Origin: Oxalobacter formigenes
Lineage (GTDB): Bacteria; Pseudomonadota; Gammaproteobacteria; Burkholderiales; Burkholderiaceae_D
Reading direction: 5' to 3' (one strand)
Assembly: GCF_027158485.1 (NCBI RefSeq)
Contig: NZ_JAMKYJ010000006.1
Length of the DNA stretch: 64,000 nt
The notes beneath the pieces were generated by a model. The model saw nothing but the letters and a program-made list of their open reading frames with translations. It was not told the origin of the DNA and searched no databases. Positions within the stretch are counted from its first letter, which is position 1. Every line of letters begins with the position of its first letter. Of the stretch, positions 24,927 through 32,891 are shown piece by piece. The translations under genes were made by a program, and so were the position numbers.

Positions 24927-25287
24927 ATTACTGCCCTGCCCGCATGACGGAAGCAAAGTCGAATTTTGCGACGAATGCGATGGCGGCTGTCACAGAATTA
25001 TCGGCAATGGCATAGAGATAGACCTACTGCCAACAATTCGTCAGGGCGACAGCTTGGAGAACCGCAGGGCTATATGCGCTGAGCGATGGAACACCCGCGT
25101 ATACCCGCCAGAAGCCCAAAAGGCCATTGAGCGGGATACACCAAAGATGCTAAAAAAAGGCAACCCTTTTTTCTGTGAAGGAGATGAGTTTATTTGTCCA
25201 AGTTGTGACGAGCATGTCCGCAAAAGTTTACTCAAAGGAAATTGCTGTTGTCACTGTGGCCAGCGGCTGGATTGGAGCGAAGAATGA
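24913..25287 (+). CDS. Lar-like protein with double zinc ribbon
   Basis: 124 residues. MKTPELLPCPHDGSKVEFCDECDGGCHRI and ICAERWNTR repeat the Lar-like pattern of the preceding gene. A second zinc ribbon FICPSCDEHVRKSLLKGNCCCHCGQRL closes the protein. It overlaps the preceding gene by 14 bases. The two genes may be a tandem duplication. Restriction alleviation is a family-based guess. Confidence 0.65.
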   Translation: MKTPELLPCPHDGSKVEFCDECDGGCHRIIGNGIEIDLLPTIRQGDSLENRRAICAERWNTRVYPPEAQKAIERDTPKMLKKGNPFFCEGDEFICPSCDEHVRKSLLKGNCCCHCGQRLDWSEE

Positions 25288-25916
25288 GTAAAAACATAGT
25301 TATCAGCTTGTTTGATTACACCGGAAATATTGTCAAACCTTGGGCAGAAGCCGGATACAACTGTATATGCGTTGACCTTCAGCACCCGAACACATCTTCA
25401 GATGGACGTATTGCAAAAGTCAGGGCAGATGTACTGCACTGGATGCCAAAAAAACCGGATCAGGTTGCAATGTTATTTGCCTTCCCTCCGTGTACAGATG
25501 TTGCGGTATCCGGTGCCAGGTGGTTTAAAGACAAGGGGCTGGGGGCGTTAATCAACACATTAAATCTTTTTAAGCGCTCTGTTGACATGGCTTTATTGCT
25601 CGGCTGCCCGTATATGATTGAAAACCCTGTAAGCGTGGTCAGCAGCTACTGGCGTAAACCAGATTATACATTTCATCCGCATGAATATGCTGGGATATGC
25701 GCTGATGATAACTACACAAAAAAAACATGCTTGTGGACAGGAAATGGTTTTGTAATGCCGGAGACTCAACCAGATTTAAAGCTCGGGAAACCAGATGACC
25801 GCATTCATAAAGCCTCGCCTGGACCAGAACGCGCAAACTTTCGAAGCGCTACACCTAGGGGGTTTTCTGAGGCAGTGTTCAAAGCAAATCATAAATTCGA
25901 AGAGGCAGCAATATGA
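25284..25916 (+). CDS. C5-methyltransferase-like phage protein
   Basis: 210 residues from MSKNIVISLFDYTGNIVKPWAEAGYNCICVDLQH, a SAM-binding start. FAFPPCTDVAVSGARWF carries a Cys in the place of the C5-methylase PPCQ motif, and MIENPVSVV matches the ENV motif as ENP. It is short, with no target recognition domain visible. It may be a cytosine methylase relative with altered chemistry or specificity. Overlaps its neighbours by 4 bases on each side. Confidence 0.7.
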   Translation: MSKNIVISLFDYTGNIVKPWAEAGYNCICVDLQHPNTSSDGRIAKVRADVLHWMPKKPDQVAMLFAFPPCTDVAVSGARWFKDKGLGALINTLNLFKRSVDMALLLGCPYMIENPVSVVSSYWRKPDYTFHPHEYAGICADDNYTKKTCLWTGNGFVMPETQPDLKLGKPDDRIHKASPGPERANFRSATPRGFSEAVFKANHKFEEAAI

Positions 25917-26368
25917 AGCCAATTCTTGATGCTTGTTGCGGCTCTCGGATGATGTGGTTCGACAAACAGAATCCGCTGGCTGTTTTTGCTGACAGCCGTA
26001 ACGAAACTCACACTCTATGCGATGGACGAGTTTTGCATATCAATCCAGATGTTCAGCACGATTTTAGAAATATGGATTTTGAGGACGAGACATTTAATCT
26101 TGTTTGTTTCGATCCTCCGCATCTTGTACATGCGGGTGAAAAATCATGGCTGGCCAAAAAATATGGTGTTTTATCTGGCAGCTGGCAAGACGATATCAGA
26201 CAAGGATTAGTTGAGTGTTTCCGCGTTTTGAAACCGCTCGGGACGCTCGTTTTCAAGTGGTCTGATGAGCAGATCAATACGTCTGACGTGCTAAAACTGA
26301 CAACACATGAGCCGCTATTCGGGCATCGTCGCGGGAAAACAGTATTTTTAGTTTTTATGAAAGTTTGA
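25913..26368 (+). CDS. Class I SAM-dependent methyltransferase
   Basis: 151 residues. MKPILDACCGSRMMWFDKQNP is a SAM motif I variant, and NLVCFDPPHLVHAG carries a DPPH motif where amino-methylases have DPPY. LVECFRVLKPLGTLVFKW follows as in class I methylases. A target recognition domain is lacking. It follows the C5-like gene with a 4-base overlap, and the two may work together on phage DNA. Confidence 0.75.
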   Translation: MKPILDACCGSRMMWFDKQNPLAVFADSRNETHTLCDGRVLHINPDVQHDFRNMDFEDETFNLVCFDPPHLVHAGEKSWLAKKYGVLSGSWQDDIRQGLVECFRVLKPLGTLVFKWSDEQINTSDVLKLTTHEPLFGHRRGKTVFLVFMKV

Positions 26369-26370
26369 AT

Positions 26371-26820
26371 ATGGCATCAATCAACAAAGTAATCATCGTC
26401 GGCAATCTTGGCCGGGATCCTGAAAATCGCTATTTGCCAAGTGGCGAACAGGTCACCAGTATCACTGTCGCAACGACTGATCGCTGGCGTGACAAAACAT
26501 CGGGTGAACAGAAAGAACAGACCGAATGGCACCGTATTTCATTCTTCGGCAAACTGGCAGAGATTGCCGGTCAGTATCTGAAAAAGGGTTCACAGGTCTA
26601 TATCGAAGGCCGTCTGAGAACGCGTAAATATACCGACAAGGAAGGTGTTGACCGTTACGCGACCGAAATCATCGCCGACACCATGCAAATGCTCGGCAGC
26701 CGTCAGGATTCACAAAGCACGGGGCGGAATGAGTACGCCGAACAGACAGGACGGTCACAGCCTACGCAGCGCAAGACCCCGCCAACTGCCGACATGTTGG
26801 ACGATGATATTCCCTTCTGA
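26371..26820 (+). CDS. ssb: Single-stranded DNA-binding protein
   Basis: 149 residues: MASINKVIIVGNLGRDPENRYLPSGEQVTSITVATTDRW is a standard OB fold, and the tail ends in the acidic MLDDDIPF that binds repair partners. Codon-level start is ATG 26371; ATG 26365 is 2 codons earlier. Phage-encoded SSB supports replication and recombination. Confidence 0.95.
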   Translation: MASINKVIIVGNLGRDPENRYLPSGEQVTSITVATTDRWRDKTSGEQKEQTEWHRISFFGKLAEIAGQYLKKGSQVYIEGRLRTRKYTDKEGVDRYATEIIADTMQMLGSRQDSQSTGRNEYAEQTGRSQPTQRKTPPTADMLDDDIPF

Positions 26821-26845
26821 CGGGAAAAATTGAGAGGAAATAACG

Positions 26846-27025
26846 ATGTCTGAAAATTCAAAAATCGAACAGCTGAAGCACGTTCGTGATGCCATGCAAA
26901 TTCTCGTTAACGGAATCGGGCTACAAGACTTGCCTTATGCTTTGTCCACGACCGAATATGCAAAGGTACAACGGGCACAACGTATGCTGAATCAGCTTAT
27001 CGATGATGGTGAAAAAAATGATTGA
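26846..27025 (+). CDS. Small hypothetical phage protein
   Basis: 59 residues, MSENSKIEQLKHVRDAMQILVNGIGLQDLPYALSTTEYAKVQRAQRMLNQLIDDG, two helices with amphipathic patterns. GAGAGGAAATAACG before the ATG is a good ribosome site. It overlaps the next gene by 8 bases. No family recognised. Confidence 0.55.
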   Translation: MSENSKIEQLKHVRDAMQILVNGIGLQDLPYALSTTEYAKVQRAQRMLNQLIDDGEKND

Positions 27026-27230
27026 GCACCACTGCCCCGACTGTGCTCGCCAATCTCTCACGCTCGATCAGGCTTTTTCTCGACATCGCGTCAGGTGCGA
27101 AAAATGCGGATGGCGTATCGAGAAGTGGCACAGGGAACCAGGGGAAGCGCTAGCATTGCTGGAATTGGTTTGCTGGCAGATAGAACAGGATCGCAGAACA
27201 GGAACTTTGAAATTAACGAGGACGGCATAA
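27018..27230 (+). CDS. Zinc ribbon protein
   Basis: 70 residues from MIEHHCPDCARQSLTLDQAFSRHRVRCEKCGWRIEKWH, with a CPDC...CEKC zinc ribbon. The C-terminus is a helix (ALALLELVCWQIEQD). ATGs at 27003 and 27006 are alternatives. Only one base separates it from the AlpA-like gene. Family not recognised. Confidence 0.55.
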   Translation: MIEHHCPDCARQSLTLDQAFSRHRVRCEKCGWRIEKWHREPGEALALLELVCWQIEQDRRTGTLKLTRTA

Positions 27231-27231
27231 G

Positions 27232-27519
27232 ATGGAAACAGATATACTTGATAAACTTGCTTCAGCGGTCGCCGGTAAAATTCGCCCTGCAGTACCGATC
27301 AGCGTTGCATTATGGGATTCTGACGACGTATCTTCTTATTTGCGGGTCTCAAAAAACCAACTGACGCGGTACACACCGCGCCCGGATTTTCCAAAACCGA
27401 TCAGATTACCAACACAATCAGGCGGCTACGGTCATCCGCTTTGGAAAGCGGAGCAAGTAATAAAATGGGCCGAAAGTTATCATGATAGCGTTATAAAAAA
27501 GCGTGTCAGAAACGGATGA
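27232..27519 (+). CDS. AlpA/excisionase-like DNA-binding protein
   Basis: 95 residues. ALWDSDDVSSYLRVSKNQLTRYTPRPDFPKPIRLPTQSGGYGHPLWKAEQVIKWAESY is an AlpA/MerR-type winged helix: an activation or excisionase family fold with the pattern DFPKPIRL...LWKAEQVIKWAE. It is the last gene of the rightward operon, the usual place of xis. No integrase follows. Excisionase or AlpA-like transcriptional activator are both possible. Confidence 0.7.
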   Translation: METDILDKLASAVAGKIRPAVPISVALWDSDDVSSYLRVSKNQLTRYTPRPDFPKPIRLPTQSGGYGHPLWKAEQVIKWAESYHDSVIKKRVRNG

Positions 27520-27564
27520 ATTACGGATATATCTGTTGAAAGCCTTATAAATAAAGACGTTTGT

Positions 27565-27641
27565 GGTGCCGGTCCCGGGCACCAGTTTGACGGATTCGGC
27601 ATGAATCCGTAAAAAGGCCCTGTTTTCACAGGGCCTTTTTT
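27565..27641 (+). terminator. Hairpin cluster and bidirectional terminator
   Basis: Three hairpins in a row: GGTGCC/GGCACC (27565-27583), ACGGATTC/GAATCCGT (27590-27610) and the terminator AAAAAGGCCCTG...CAGGGCCTTTTTT (27611-27641). The last works on both strands. It closes the rightward phage operon and is the best marker for the right end of the phage gene block. Confidence 0.75.
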
Positions 27642-28014
27642 CATACCAGTATAAAAAATTCCGGATTTAAAAAAATGGCTGAATGCCGCATGATACGGTT
27701 CATTGAGCTTTATCATATTGTATTAATTCCTGCCCAGTCCGCTTGCCCTGCAATTATAATATTTTATAAACTACGGGTTTCGTTATTAAGTATTCGAAAA
27801 TCATGCTTATCTGTTATGAAGACGGACTTCACTATTCATAAGCTTCGGACAGAGAAAATTACATTTGCCAAAACGAAATAATTGCAGTTTGGCAATCACG
27901 TTCCTGACATCTCAGGATAGGCCTGTGTATCCATTTATGTTTAAACGTTTTGTTGATGAGTCCGTCAAACATTACGTGTAACACTTCACTTGAAAAATCG
28001 AGACAATGTTTTGT
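27642..28014. other. Gene-free A+T-rich spacer with inverted repeat
   Basis: No convincing gene; a 68-codon frame (27675-27881) has poor composition. TTGCCAAA (27865-27872) and TTTGGCAA (27888-27895) are an inverted repeat with a 15-base spacer, about 120 bases upstream of the S24 repressor gene and a candidate operator. The prophage attachment site probably lies in or near this spacer, but I cannot define it. Confidence 0.45.
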
Positions 28015-28692
28015 ATGCATGAACAAATGAAACGTCTATACGAAGCAGCTAGGGTTTTGAAGCGCATACATGGCCAGTCCGAACTGGCCAGGGCGATTAA
28101 TGCCTCTCCGCAAACGATTCATAACTGGCAGGAAAGAGGCATTTCGAAACAGGGGATGTTGAAGGCTCAGGAGGTGATCGGATGTTCCGCCTTGTGGCTG
28201 GAAACCGGTAGTGGCCCAATGTCCCTGAATGTGCTTTGCAATTCGTCACAGCTGTTTTCCAAAACCAGCCAGATTCCACTTATTCGGCCTGATCAGGCAT
28301 TGAAAGTGAATTCGACGGCTGCCGCGCCTGCATTGGGTGATCCTCTGGGCTGGTTGTTCACTCATTCTAATCTGTCCTCGCGCGCTTATGCCCTTGAGGT
28401 ATCGGGCAATTCCATGCAACCGGTCTTTCAGGAAGGCGACTGGATCATTCTCGATCCGATGGCCGTACCCGAACCGGGCGATTTCGTGGTAGCAAAATGT
28501 GGGGAAAAGAAAGAACTGATCTTCAGGAAATATCGCCCGAAAGGTCTGGATAATTCCGGCAAGATGACTTTCGAACTGGTGCCCTTGAATGAGGATTTTC
28601 CTTCCTTGCGATCGGATATCTTGCCCATTGAAATCATCGGGACTTTGATCGAGCATCGTATTTTTACAAAAAAACATCTCATAGCCTCATGA
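28015..28692 (+). CDS. CI/LexA-type repressor with S24 peptidase domain
   Basis: 225 residues from MHEQMKRLYEAARVLKRIHGQSELARAINASPQTIHNWQERGISKQG, a YdaS/XRE-like HTH. The C-terminal half is an S24 peptidase: YALEVSGNSMQPVFQEGDWIILDP (catalytic Ser in GNSM) and GDFVVAKCG (catalytic Lys), ending near NEDFPSLR. RecA-stimulated self-cleavage would link it to the SOS response. It stands alone between the hairpin cluster and a terminator, so it may be a second prophage repressor or a host gene. Confidence 0.85.
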   Translation: MHEQMKRLYEAARVLKRIHGQSELARAINASPQTIHNWQERGISKQGMLKAQEVIGCSALWLETGSGPMSLNVLCNSSQLFSKTSQIPLIRPDQALKVNSTAAAPALGDPLGWLFTHSNLSSRAYALEVSGNSMQPVFQEGDWIILDPMAVPEPGDFVVAKCGEKKELIFRKYRPKGLDNSGKMTFELVPLNEDFPSLRSDILPIEIIGTLIEHRIFTKKHLIAS

Positions 28693-28709
28693 AAATGAGG
28701 CTTTTTTTT
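28683..28709 (+). terminator. Intrinsic terminator of the S24 repressor gene
   Basis: AGCCTCAT-GAAA-ATGAGGCT then TTTTTTTT. The stop codon of the repressor gene lies in the stem and loop. Confidence 0.88.
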
Positions 28710-28806
28710 GTCCACTTTTCCTTCGGAAAAATTTCACAATCCGTTATATCCGCAACTTTCGGGTTTTATGTCTGTCTTTTTGAAATAAACTTCAATGGAG
28801 ACGGCT

Positions 28807-29565
28807 ATGAATCGATTTACGAACAAGGTGGTTGTGATTACGGGAGCCGGTAACGGTATTGGCGCCGCTGCGGCAAAGCGTTTTTCTTCCGGGGGGGCCA
28901 CTGTCGTCGCTGCCGATTATGTCATGGACGATGTGAAAAAATTGGCGGCCTCCCTTCCTTCCGATCGAACATTTGCCGTATTTGTCGATGTTTCAGACGC
29001 GAAAGCGGTTGAAAACATGATTGCCGAGACGGTCAAAAGATGTGGCAAACTCGATGTCATGATCAACAATGCAGGTGTCCATGTCATTGGTTCGATTCTG
29101 GAAACGACACTGGATGACTGGCGGCGCATTTCCGCCATCAATATCGACGGGGTTGTTTTCGGTGCAAAATATTCCCTTCCCCATCTCATCAAATCAAAGG
29201 GTTGCATGATCAATACCGCTTCTGTTTCCGGTCTGGGAGGTGATTGGGGTGCGGCTTTTTACTGTGCTTCCAAGGGGGCCGTTGCCAACCTGACGCGTGC
29301 GATGGCGCTGGATCACGGTTTGTCCGGCGTTCGTATCAATGCCGTTTGTCCGAGTCTGGTCAAGACGAACATGACGAAAGGCTTCGACGCGGCAGTTCAG
29401 GAAAAATTCAATGAACGGATTCCGCTCGGCCGTGCGGCACAACCTGAAGAAGTCGCGTCCGTAATGGCTTTTCTGGCAAGCGATGACGCCAGTTTCATTA
29501 ACGGGGCATGCATTCCGGTCGATGGAGGCACCACTGCTTCGGATGGACAGCCGAAAATCGCCTGA
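28807..29565 (+). CDS. SDR family oxidoreductase
   Basis: 252 residues from MNRFTNKVVVITGAGNGIG: classical short-chain dehydrogenase with TGAGNGIG at residues 12-19, NNAG in the middle, a catalytic Ser (NTASVSG), YCASK, and the C-terminal CPSLVKTNM and DGGTT. GGAG lies 8 bases before ATG 28807; the ATG at 28795 has none. It probably uses NAD(H) or NADP(H); the substrate is not evident. A terminator follows. Confidence 0.9.
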   Translation: MNRFTNKVVVITGAGNGIGAAAAKRFSSGGATVVAADYVMDDVKKLAASLPSDRTFAVFVDVSDAKAVENMIAETVKRCGKLDVMINNAGVHVIGSILETTLDDWRRISAINIDGVVFGAKYSLPHLIKSKGCMINTASVSGLGGDWGAAFYCASKGAVANLTRAMALDHGLSGVRINAVCPSLVKTNMTKGFDAAVQEKFNERIPLGRAAQPEEVASVMAFLASDDASFINGACIPVDGGTTASDGQPKIA

Positions 29566-29581
29566 TTTTGGTATTGTCGAC

Positions 29582-29621
29582 GAACCGGACGCATTCATAT
29601 TGAGTCGTCCGGTTCTTTTTT
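29582..29621 (+). terminator. Intrinsic terminator after the SDR gene
   Basis: GAACCGGACG (29582-29591) pairs with CGTCCGGTTC (29606-29615), then TTTTTT. Confidence 0.82.
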
Positions 29622-29778
29622 CGGCAAAAAATCATCTTCTTTTACCGTTTTTTTCTTTTCGTGCCATTTTCTGATCGCTTTCTGATTTGTGTCACTTCCC
29701 GGGATTTTGTGTGAGTTAGCCTTACTCTGGTTTTAATTCTTCCTGAATTTTTCAACTTAGGACATCCCAGGAGACATT

Positions 29779-30516
29779 ATGAAGCGATTTTCCCTTTTTC
29801 TGGTTTCACTATTCATGCTGGCTGCGCTTGCTGCCTGTAGCAAGGCGCCCAAAAACGATACTCCTCCACAAGGCATGTATACGGGTACCATTCCCTGTGC
29901 CGACTGTGCAGGCATTAAATATGCCATTACCTTCAATCCTGATGGAACGGTAGTCGATACTTCCCTGTATGAAAATACAGATGGTGCATCTCTTTCCGAA
30001 ATGGGTACCTGGAAAATGGAGAAAGGCATTGTTACAGTGACTTTCCCGTTCGACACGAAATACTTCATTGTCAAATCACCGGATGCAATCGAAATGACGA
30101 ACAAGGAAGGAAAACGTTCCGAATCGATGGCAGATCAATATACGCTGAAGAAGGTACAGCCCAAAGTCGCTTCCGACTTTTCAGGACGCTACAAAATGTC
30201 CGGCGACAGTATGTTGAATGGCAATATGCAAACGCTGACCATTCTTGGGAATGCTGAAAACGGTGTGTCTGTTTCATTTGCTGCGGATGGCATGGAAGAA
30301 GGCTGTACTTTCAATGGCAACGGCAAGATTGTCAATGACCAGATCGAAGTGCCGCTTCAAACCGCCAATCCGGATCTGAAAAGCACGATGGTTATCCGCT
30401 CGACCGGGGCTGAAAGCATGAACGTTTTCACGTCCAAAGCAAATGACAAAAACGATCTTGGCCTTTTCTGCTCAGACGGAAAAACGCTTGCAGGTGATTA
30501 CGTCAAGGCAAAATAA
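29779..30516 (+). CDS. NlpE-like lipoprotein
   Basis: 245 residues. MKRFSLFLVSLFMLAALAACSK is a lipoprotein signal with lipobox LAAC (Cys20). GMYTGTIPCADCAGIKYAITFNPDGT matches the NlpE N-terminal domain, including the CxxC (Cys40, Cys43), and GTWKMEKGIVTV follows. NlpE relays surface and copper stress to the Cpx system in enterics; whether this host has Cpx is not known from the window. GGAGACATT precedes the ATG. Confidence 0.82.
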   Translation: MKRFSLFLVSLFMLAALAACSKAPKNDTPPQGMYTGTIPCADCAGIKYAITFNPDGTVVDTSLYENTDGASLSEMGTWKMEKGIVTVTFPFDTKYFIVKSPDAIEMTNKEGKRSESMADQYTLKKVQPKVASDFSGRYKMSGDSMLNGNMQTLTILGNAENGVSVSFAADGMEEGCTFNGNGKIVNDQIEVPLQTANPDLKSTMVIRSTGAESMNVFTSKANDKNDLGLFCSDGKTLAGDYVKAK

Positions 30517-30534
30517 TCCGTTTTTTTCCAAAAT

Positions 30535-30569
30535 AATGCGCAGCCTCTGAATAGAGCTGCGCATTTTCA
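30535..30569 (+). terminator. Intrinsic terminator after the NlpE-like gene
   Basis: AATGCGCAGC pairs with GCTGCGCATT around an 11-base loop, with a short T run (TTTTC). The following ~225 bases to the amidotransferase stop are A+T-rich with no gene. Confidence 0.72.
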
Positions 30570-30795
30570 TTTGTGTCGAATGATGAGGTTATTTTCATAA
30601 AACCGGGTCCTTCGGAAAACATTTGCATATATGACACAAAAAATTATGGTCGGAAAGAAACTTTTTTGGGGCTTTTGAATAAGGTGGGTAAACGCTATGT
30701 TTATATACCTTTTTGTTTATTTTCTCTCCGGAAAATATGCCATTAATTTTTAAAAACCGTTAAAAAGCAAGTGGAAGGGATGGGAAAATTACGAT

Positions 30796-31494
30796 TTAGC
30801 CGATATCTTCGGCAATCCGGCAAAAATTATGCAAAAGTCGTAAAGGCCAGTTCGTTTTTTGAGAAGTCAATGCTGAAAGAGTATCCGGTTTCGTGCCGAT
30901 GGTATGACATGCCGATTCAATGATTTCTGATGTGAATTCAGGATGAAACTGGACAGAGAAAGCACTGGTCCCATAACGGAGTATCTGGCATCTGTCTTTT
31001 TTGGACACGGCCAGAATGTCGCAGTCTTTCGGTGGTTTCAATACGCTTTGGCGGTGAAAAACGCAGGCAGGAAAATTTTCCGGAAAATTGTCCAGCAAAA
31101 GATTGCGTTTGCCTGCCTGTGTCAATTCGATATCGGCAAGGCCGGTTTCACCTCCGGCAGGATTGTCGCCGACGATACCGCCAAGGGCATGTGCCATGAG
31201 CTGATGGCCGTAACAGACCCCGAAAAGCGGGATGTCGAAAGGCATGGCTTTCCGAATCCATTCGGCGATTCTTTCGCTCCATTCTTCCCTGTCGGTTACC
31301 ATGCTCCACGAGCCTGTAATGATGGCAGCGGTAACGGATACCGGTTCGGGCAGTTTTTCTCCGAGATAAGGTCTGATTACGTCAGCTTTTTTGCCGATTT
31401 TCGCGAGCGCAGCCAGAAACCAGTCGGCCGTTTGTCCACAACGTGCCAGTACGGATTCAGGAGGAGATCCTGTTTCAATGATCGTTATCGCCAT
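30796..31494 (-). CDS. Class I glutamine amidotransferase (GMP synthase-like)
   Basis: 232 residues. The nucleophile elbow is PLFGVCYGHQLMAHALGG (Cys94) and the His/Glu pair is VQFHPEF (His184, Glu186), a complete class I triad. The protein is a stand-alone amidotransferase like the GATase1_GMP synthase-like group, which can hydrolyse gamma-glutamyl compounds. It is divergent from the LysR gene with ~100 bases between. The substrate is not known. Confidence 0.85.
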   Translation of the reverse strand: MAITIIETGSPPESVLARCGQTADWFLAALAKIGKKADVIRPYLGEKLPEPVSVTAAIITGSWSMVTDREEWSERIAEWIRKAMPFDIPLFGVCYGHQLMAHALGGIVGDNPAGGETGLADIELTQAGKRNLLLDNFPENFPACVFHRQSVLKPPKDCDILAVSKKDRCQILRYGTSAFSVQFHPEFTSEIIESACHTIGTKPDTLSALTSQKTNWPLRLLHNFCRIAEDIG

Positions 31495-31592
31495 TTTTGC
31501 TTCTGAAAGAGATGTTCTGTTATTGTAGTGCCTAATGGTTTGAAATAGTCATCAGACAAGGCAAAATCGATTGACGGGTTTACTTTTTTATC

Positions 31593-32516
31593 ATGATAGA
31601 TAGCGAACTGACGATCAGAAAGCTTGAAATTTTTCTGGCTTTCATGGAAAAGAAAAACATGGCACGCACGGCTGAAGCCCTGGGACTCAGCAGTGTTTCC
31701 GTCCACAGGGCACTCCATTCACTTGAAGAAGTACTTCGCTGCCCGCTCTATGCCAGCGAGGGGCGGAATCTGCGCCCTCTTCCAGCGGCGCATACACTGG
31801 CGCATTACGCCGGAGAAGTGTTGATGGTGACCCGTCGCGCCATCGAGGCGACACGGCAGGCGGCCGGATATGGCAGTGGGCGGATGAAGCTGGGTTGCCT
31901 CTATTCGCTGACGCTTGAAATCGTACCGAAGCTGATCATGGGCTTGAAGCGCAGGCGTCCTGAAATGGAAATTGACCTGACAATGAATTCCAACCAGAAC
32001 CTGCTGGCGGGACTGGACGAAGGCCAGCTCGACGCTGCTCTCGTTTCAGTTTCGGATGCAAAAGCGGAACTGGCCGGGCTCGACATATTACCCCTGTTTG
32101 AAGACGACATTTATTTCGCCATGCCGGTTTCAGCGACAAAACCGGTTACTGATACGATCGATCTGGCTGATTTCGCCAATGAAAAATTCGTGACCTTAAA
32201 TGAAGGTTTCGCGACGGCGCAGAGTTTTTCGCAGGCATTTGACGTGGCCGGTTTCAAACCGGAAGTCGTGACGAGGTTAAACGATATCTTTTCCCTGATG
32301 AATCTGGTACAGGCCGGGGTTGGCTGTTCGCTGGTGCCGAAACGGGTAAAAAAGGTGTTCGAGAATTCGGTCAGATTGCTTCCGCTGGAAGAAAAATACC
32401 AGACAAGTCAGACGGTTGCACTGGTTTTCCCGAAAACACGTGAACGTGATCCGGACATGCTGGCGCTGGTTGCCGAAGCGAGGATGATTACGCGGCAGGC
32501 AAATGATCAGTCTTGA
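31593..32516 (+). CDS. mdcR: LysR-family regulator, MdcR-like
   Basis: 307 residues: an N-terminal LysR HTH (LTIRKLEIFLAFMEKKNMARTAEALGLSSVSVHRALHSLEEVLRCPLY) and an effector domain with GCLYSLTLEIVPKLIMGLKRRRPEMEIDLTMNSNQNLL. The pattern matches malonate utilisation regulators (MdcR), and the mdc genes follow in convergent orientation. It probably senses malonate or an acetyl/malonyl-ACP state; the mdcA promoter is 6.4 kb away. The N-terminus and the context both support the name. Confidence 0.82.
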   Translation: MIDSELTIRKLEIFLAFMEKKNMARTAEALGLSSVSVHRALHSLEEVLRCPLYASEGRNLRPLPAAHTLAHYAGEVLMVTRRAIEATRQAAGYGSGRMKLGCLYSLTLEIVPKLIMGLKRRRPEMEIDLTMNSNQNLLAGLDEGQLDAALVSVSDAKAELAGLDILPLFEDDIYFAMPVSATKPVTDTIDLADFANEKFVTLNEGFATAQSFSQAFDVAGFKPEVVTRLNDIFSLMNLVQAGVGCSLVPKRVKKVFENSVRLLPLEEKYQTSQTVALVFPKTRERDPDMLALVAEARMITRQANDQS

Positions 32517-32563
32517 GAATGGCTTTGAATATACTCTGGCGAAAGATTTTTTGATGACATTAT

Positions 32564-32581
32564 GCGTGTAACGTTACACGC
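32564..32581. promoter_or_regulatory. Perfect 18-base palindrome (relic higBA operator)
   Basis: GCGTGTAACGTTACACGC, fully self-complementary, 15 bases before the higB remnant. Palindromes with a TAACGTTA core are typical operators of HigA-type antitoxins, so the site fits the decayed pair that follows. Confidence 0.7.
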
Positions 32582-32596
32582 ACCATATTGAACAGG

Positions 32597-32668
32597 ATTA
32601 AAAGCTTTGTTCATAAAGGTCTGAAACTTTTTTTCGAAAACGGTTCGAGAGCAGGCATCAATGCACAG
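32597..32668 (+). pseudogene. higB toxin remnant
   Basis: 24 codons read IKSFVHKGLKLFFENGSRAGINAQ, the N-terminus of HigB-type toxins (MIKSFKHKGL...). The codon at the start position is AGG instead of ATG. The frame meets a stop a few codons later and runs into antitoxin sequence in another frame. About two thirds of the toxin is deleted. Confidence 0.72.
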
Positions 32669-32670
32669 TT

Positions 32671-32853
32671 ACTTCGGAAATAGCCGTGCGTCTTTCAGAG
32701 GTTATCGGCAGCTCACGGCAAGCATGGCTGGCAATGCAGAATGCCCATGATTTATGGCAGGCCCGCAACCGGGTCAACGTTTCACGTCTGACACGGCTTC
32801 ATATACCGTCTGACAGTTTTCAGGACGGTATTCGTAAAAACGGCAGGAACTGA
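32671..32853 (+). pseudogene. higA antitoxin remnant
   Basis: 61 codons read TSEIAVRLSEVIGSSRQAWLAMQNAHDLWQARNRVNVSRL, the C-terminal two thirds of HigA-family antitoxins (RLSKAFG...WLxMQxxYDLWQAR). The N-terminal HTH is missing. The two remnants are joined by one deletion that removed the end of higB and the start of higA. Confidence 0.75.
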
Positions 32854-32891
32854 AGCGGTTCGTTCTCTTTCAGCTTATGGACTGGCCTGCT

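Noticed and set aside
27565..27583. tRNA-like 3' end with GGGCACCA
   Set aside because: No T-loop (TTCGA) or anticodon arm can be drawn; it is a simple hairpin GGTGCC/GGCACC.
27675..27881. 68-codon plus-strand frame
   Set aside because: Poor composition, no ribosome site, no recognisable motif.
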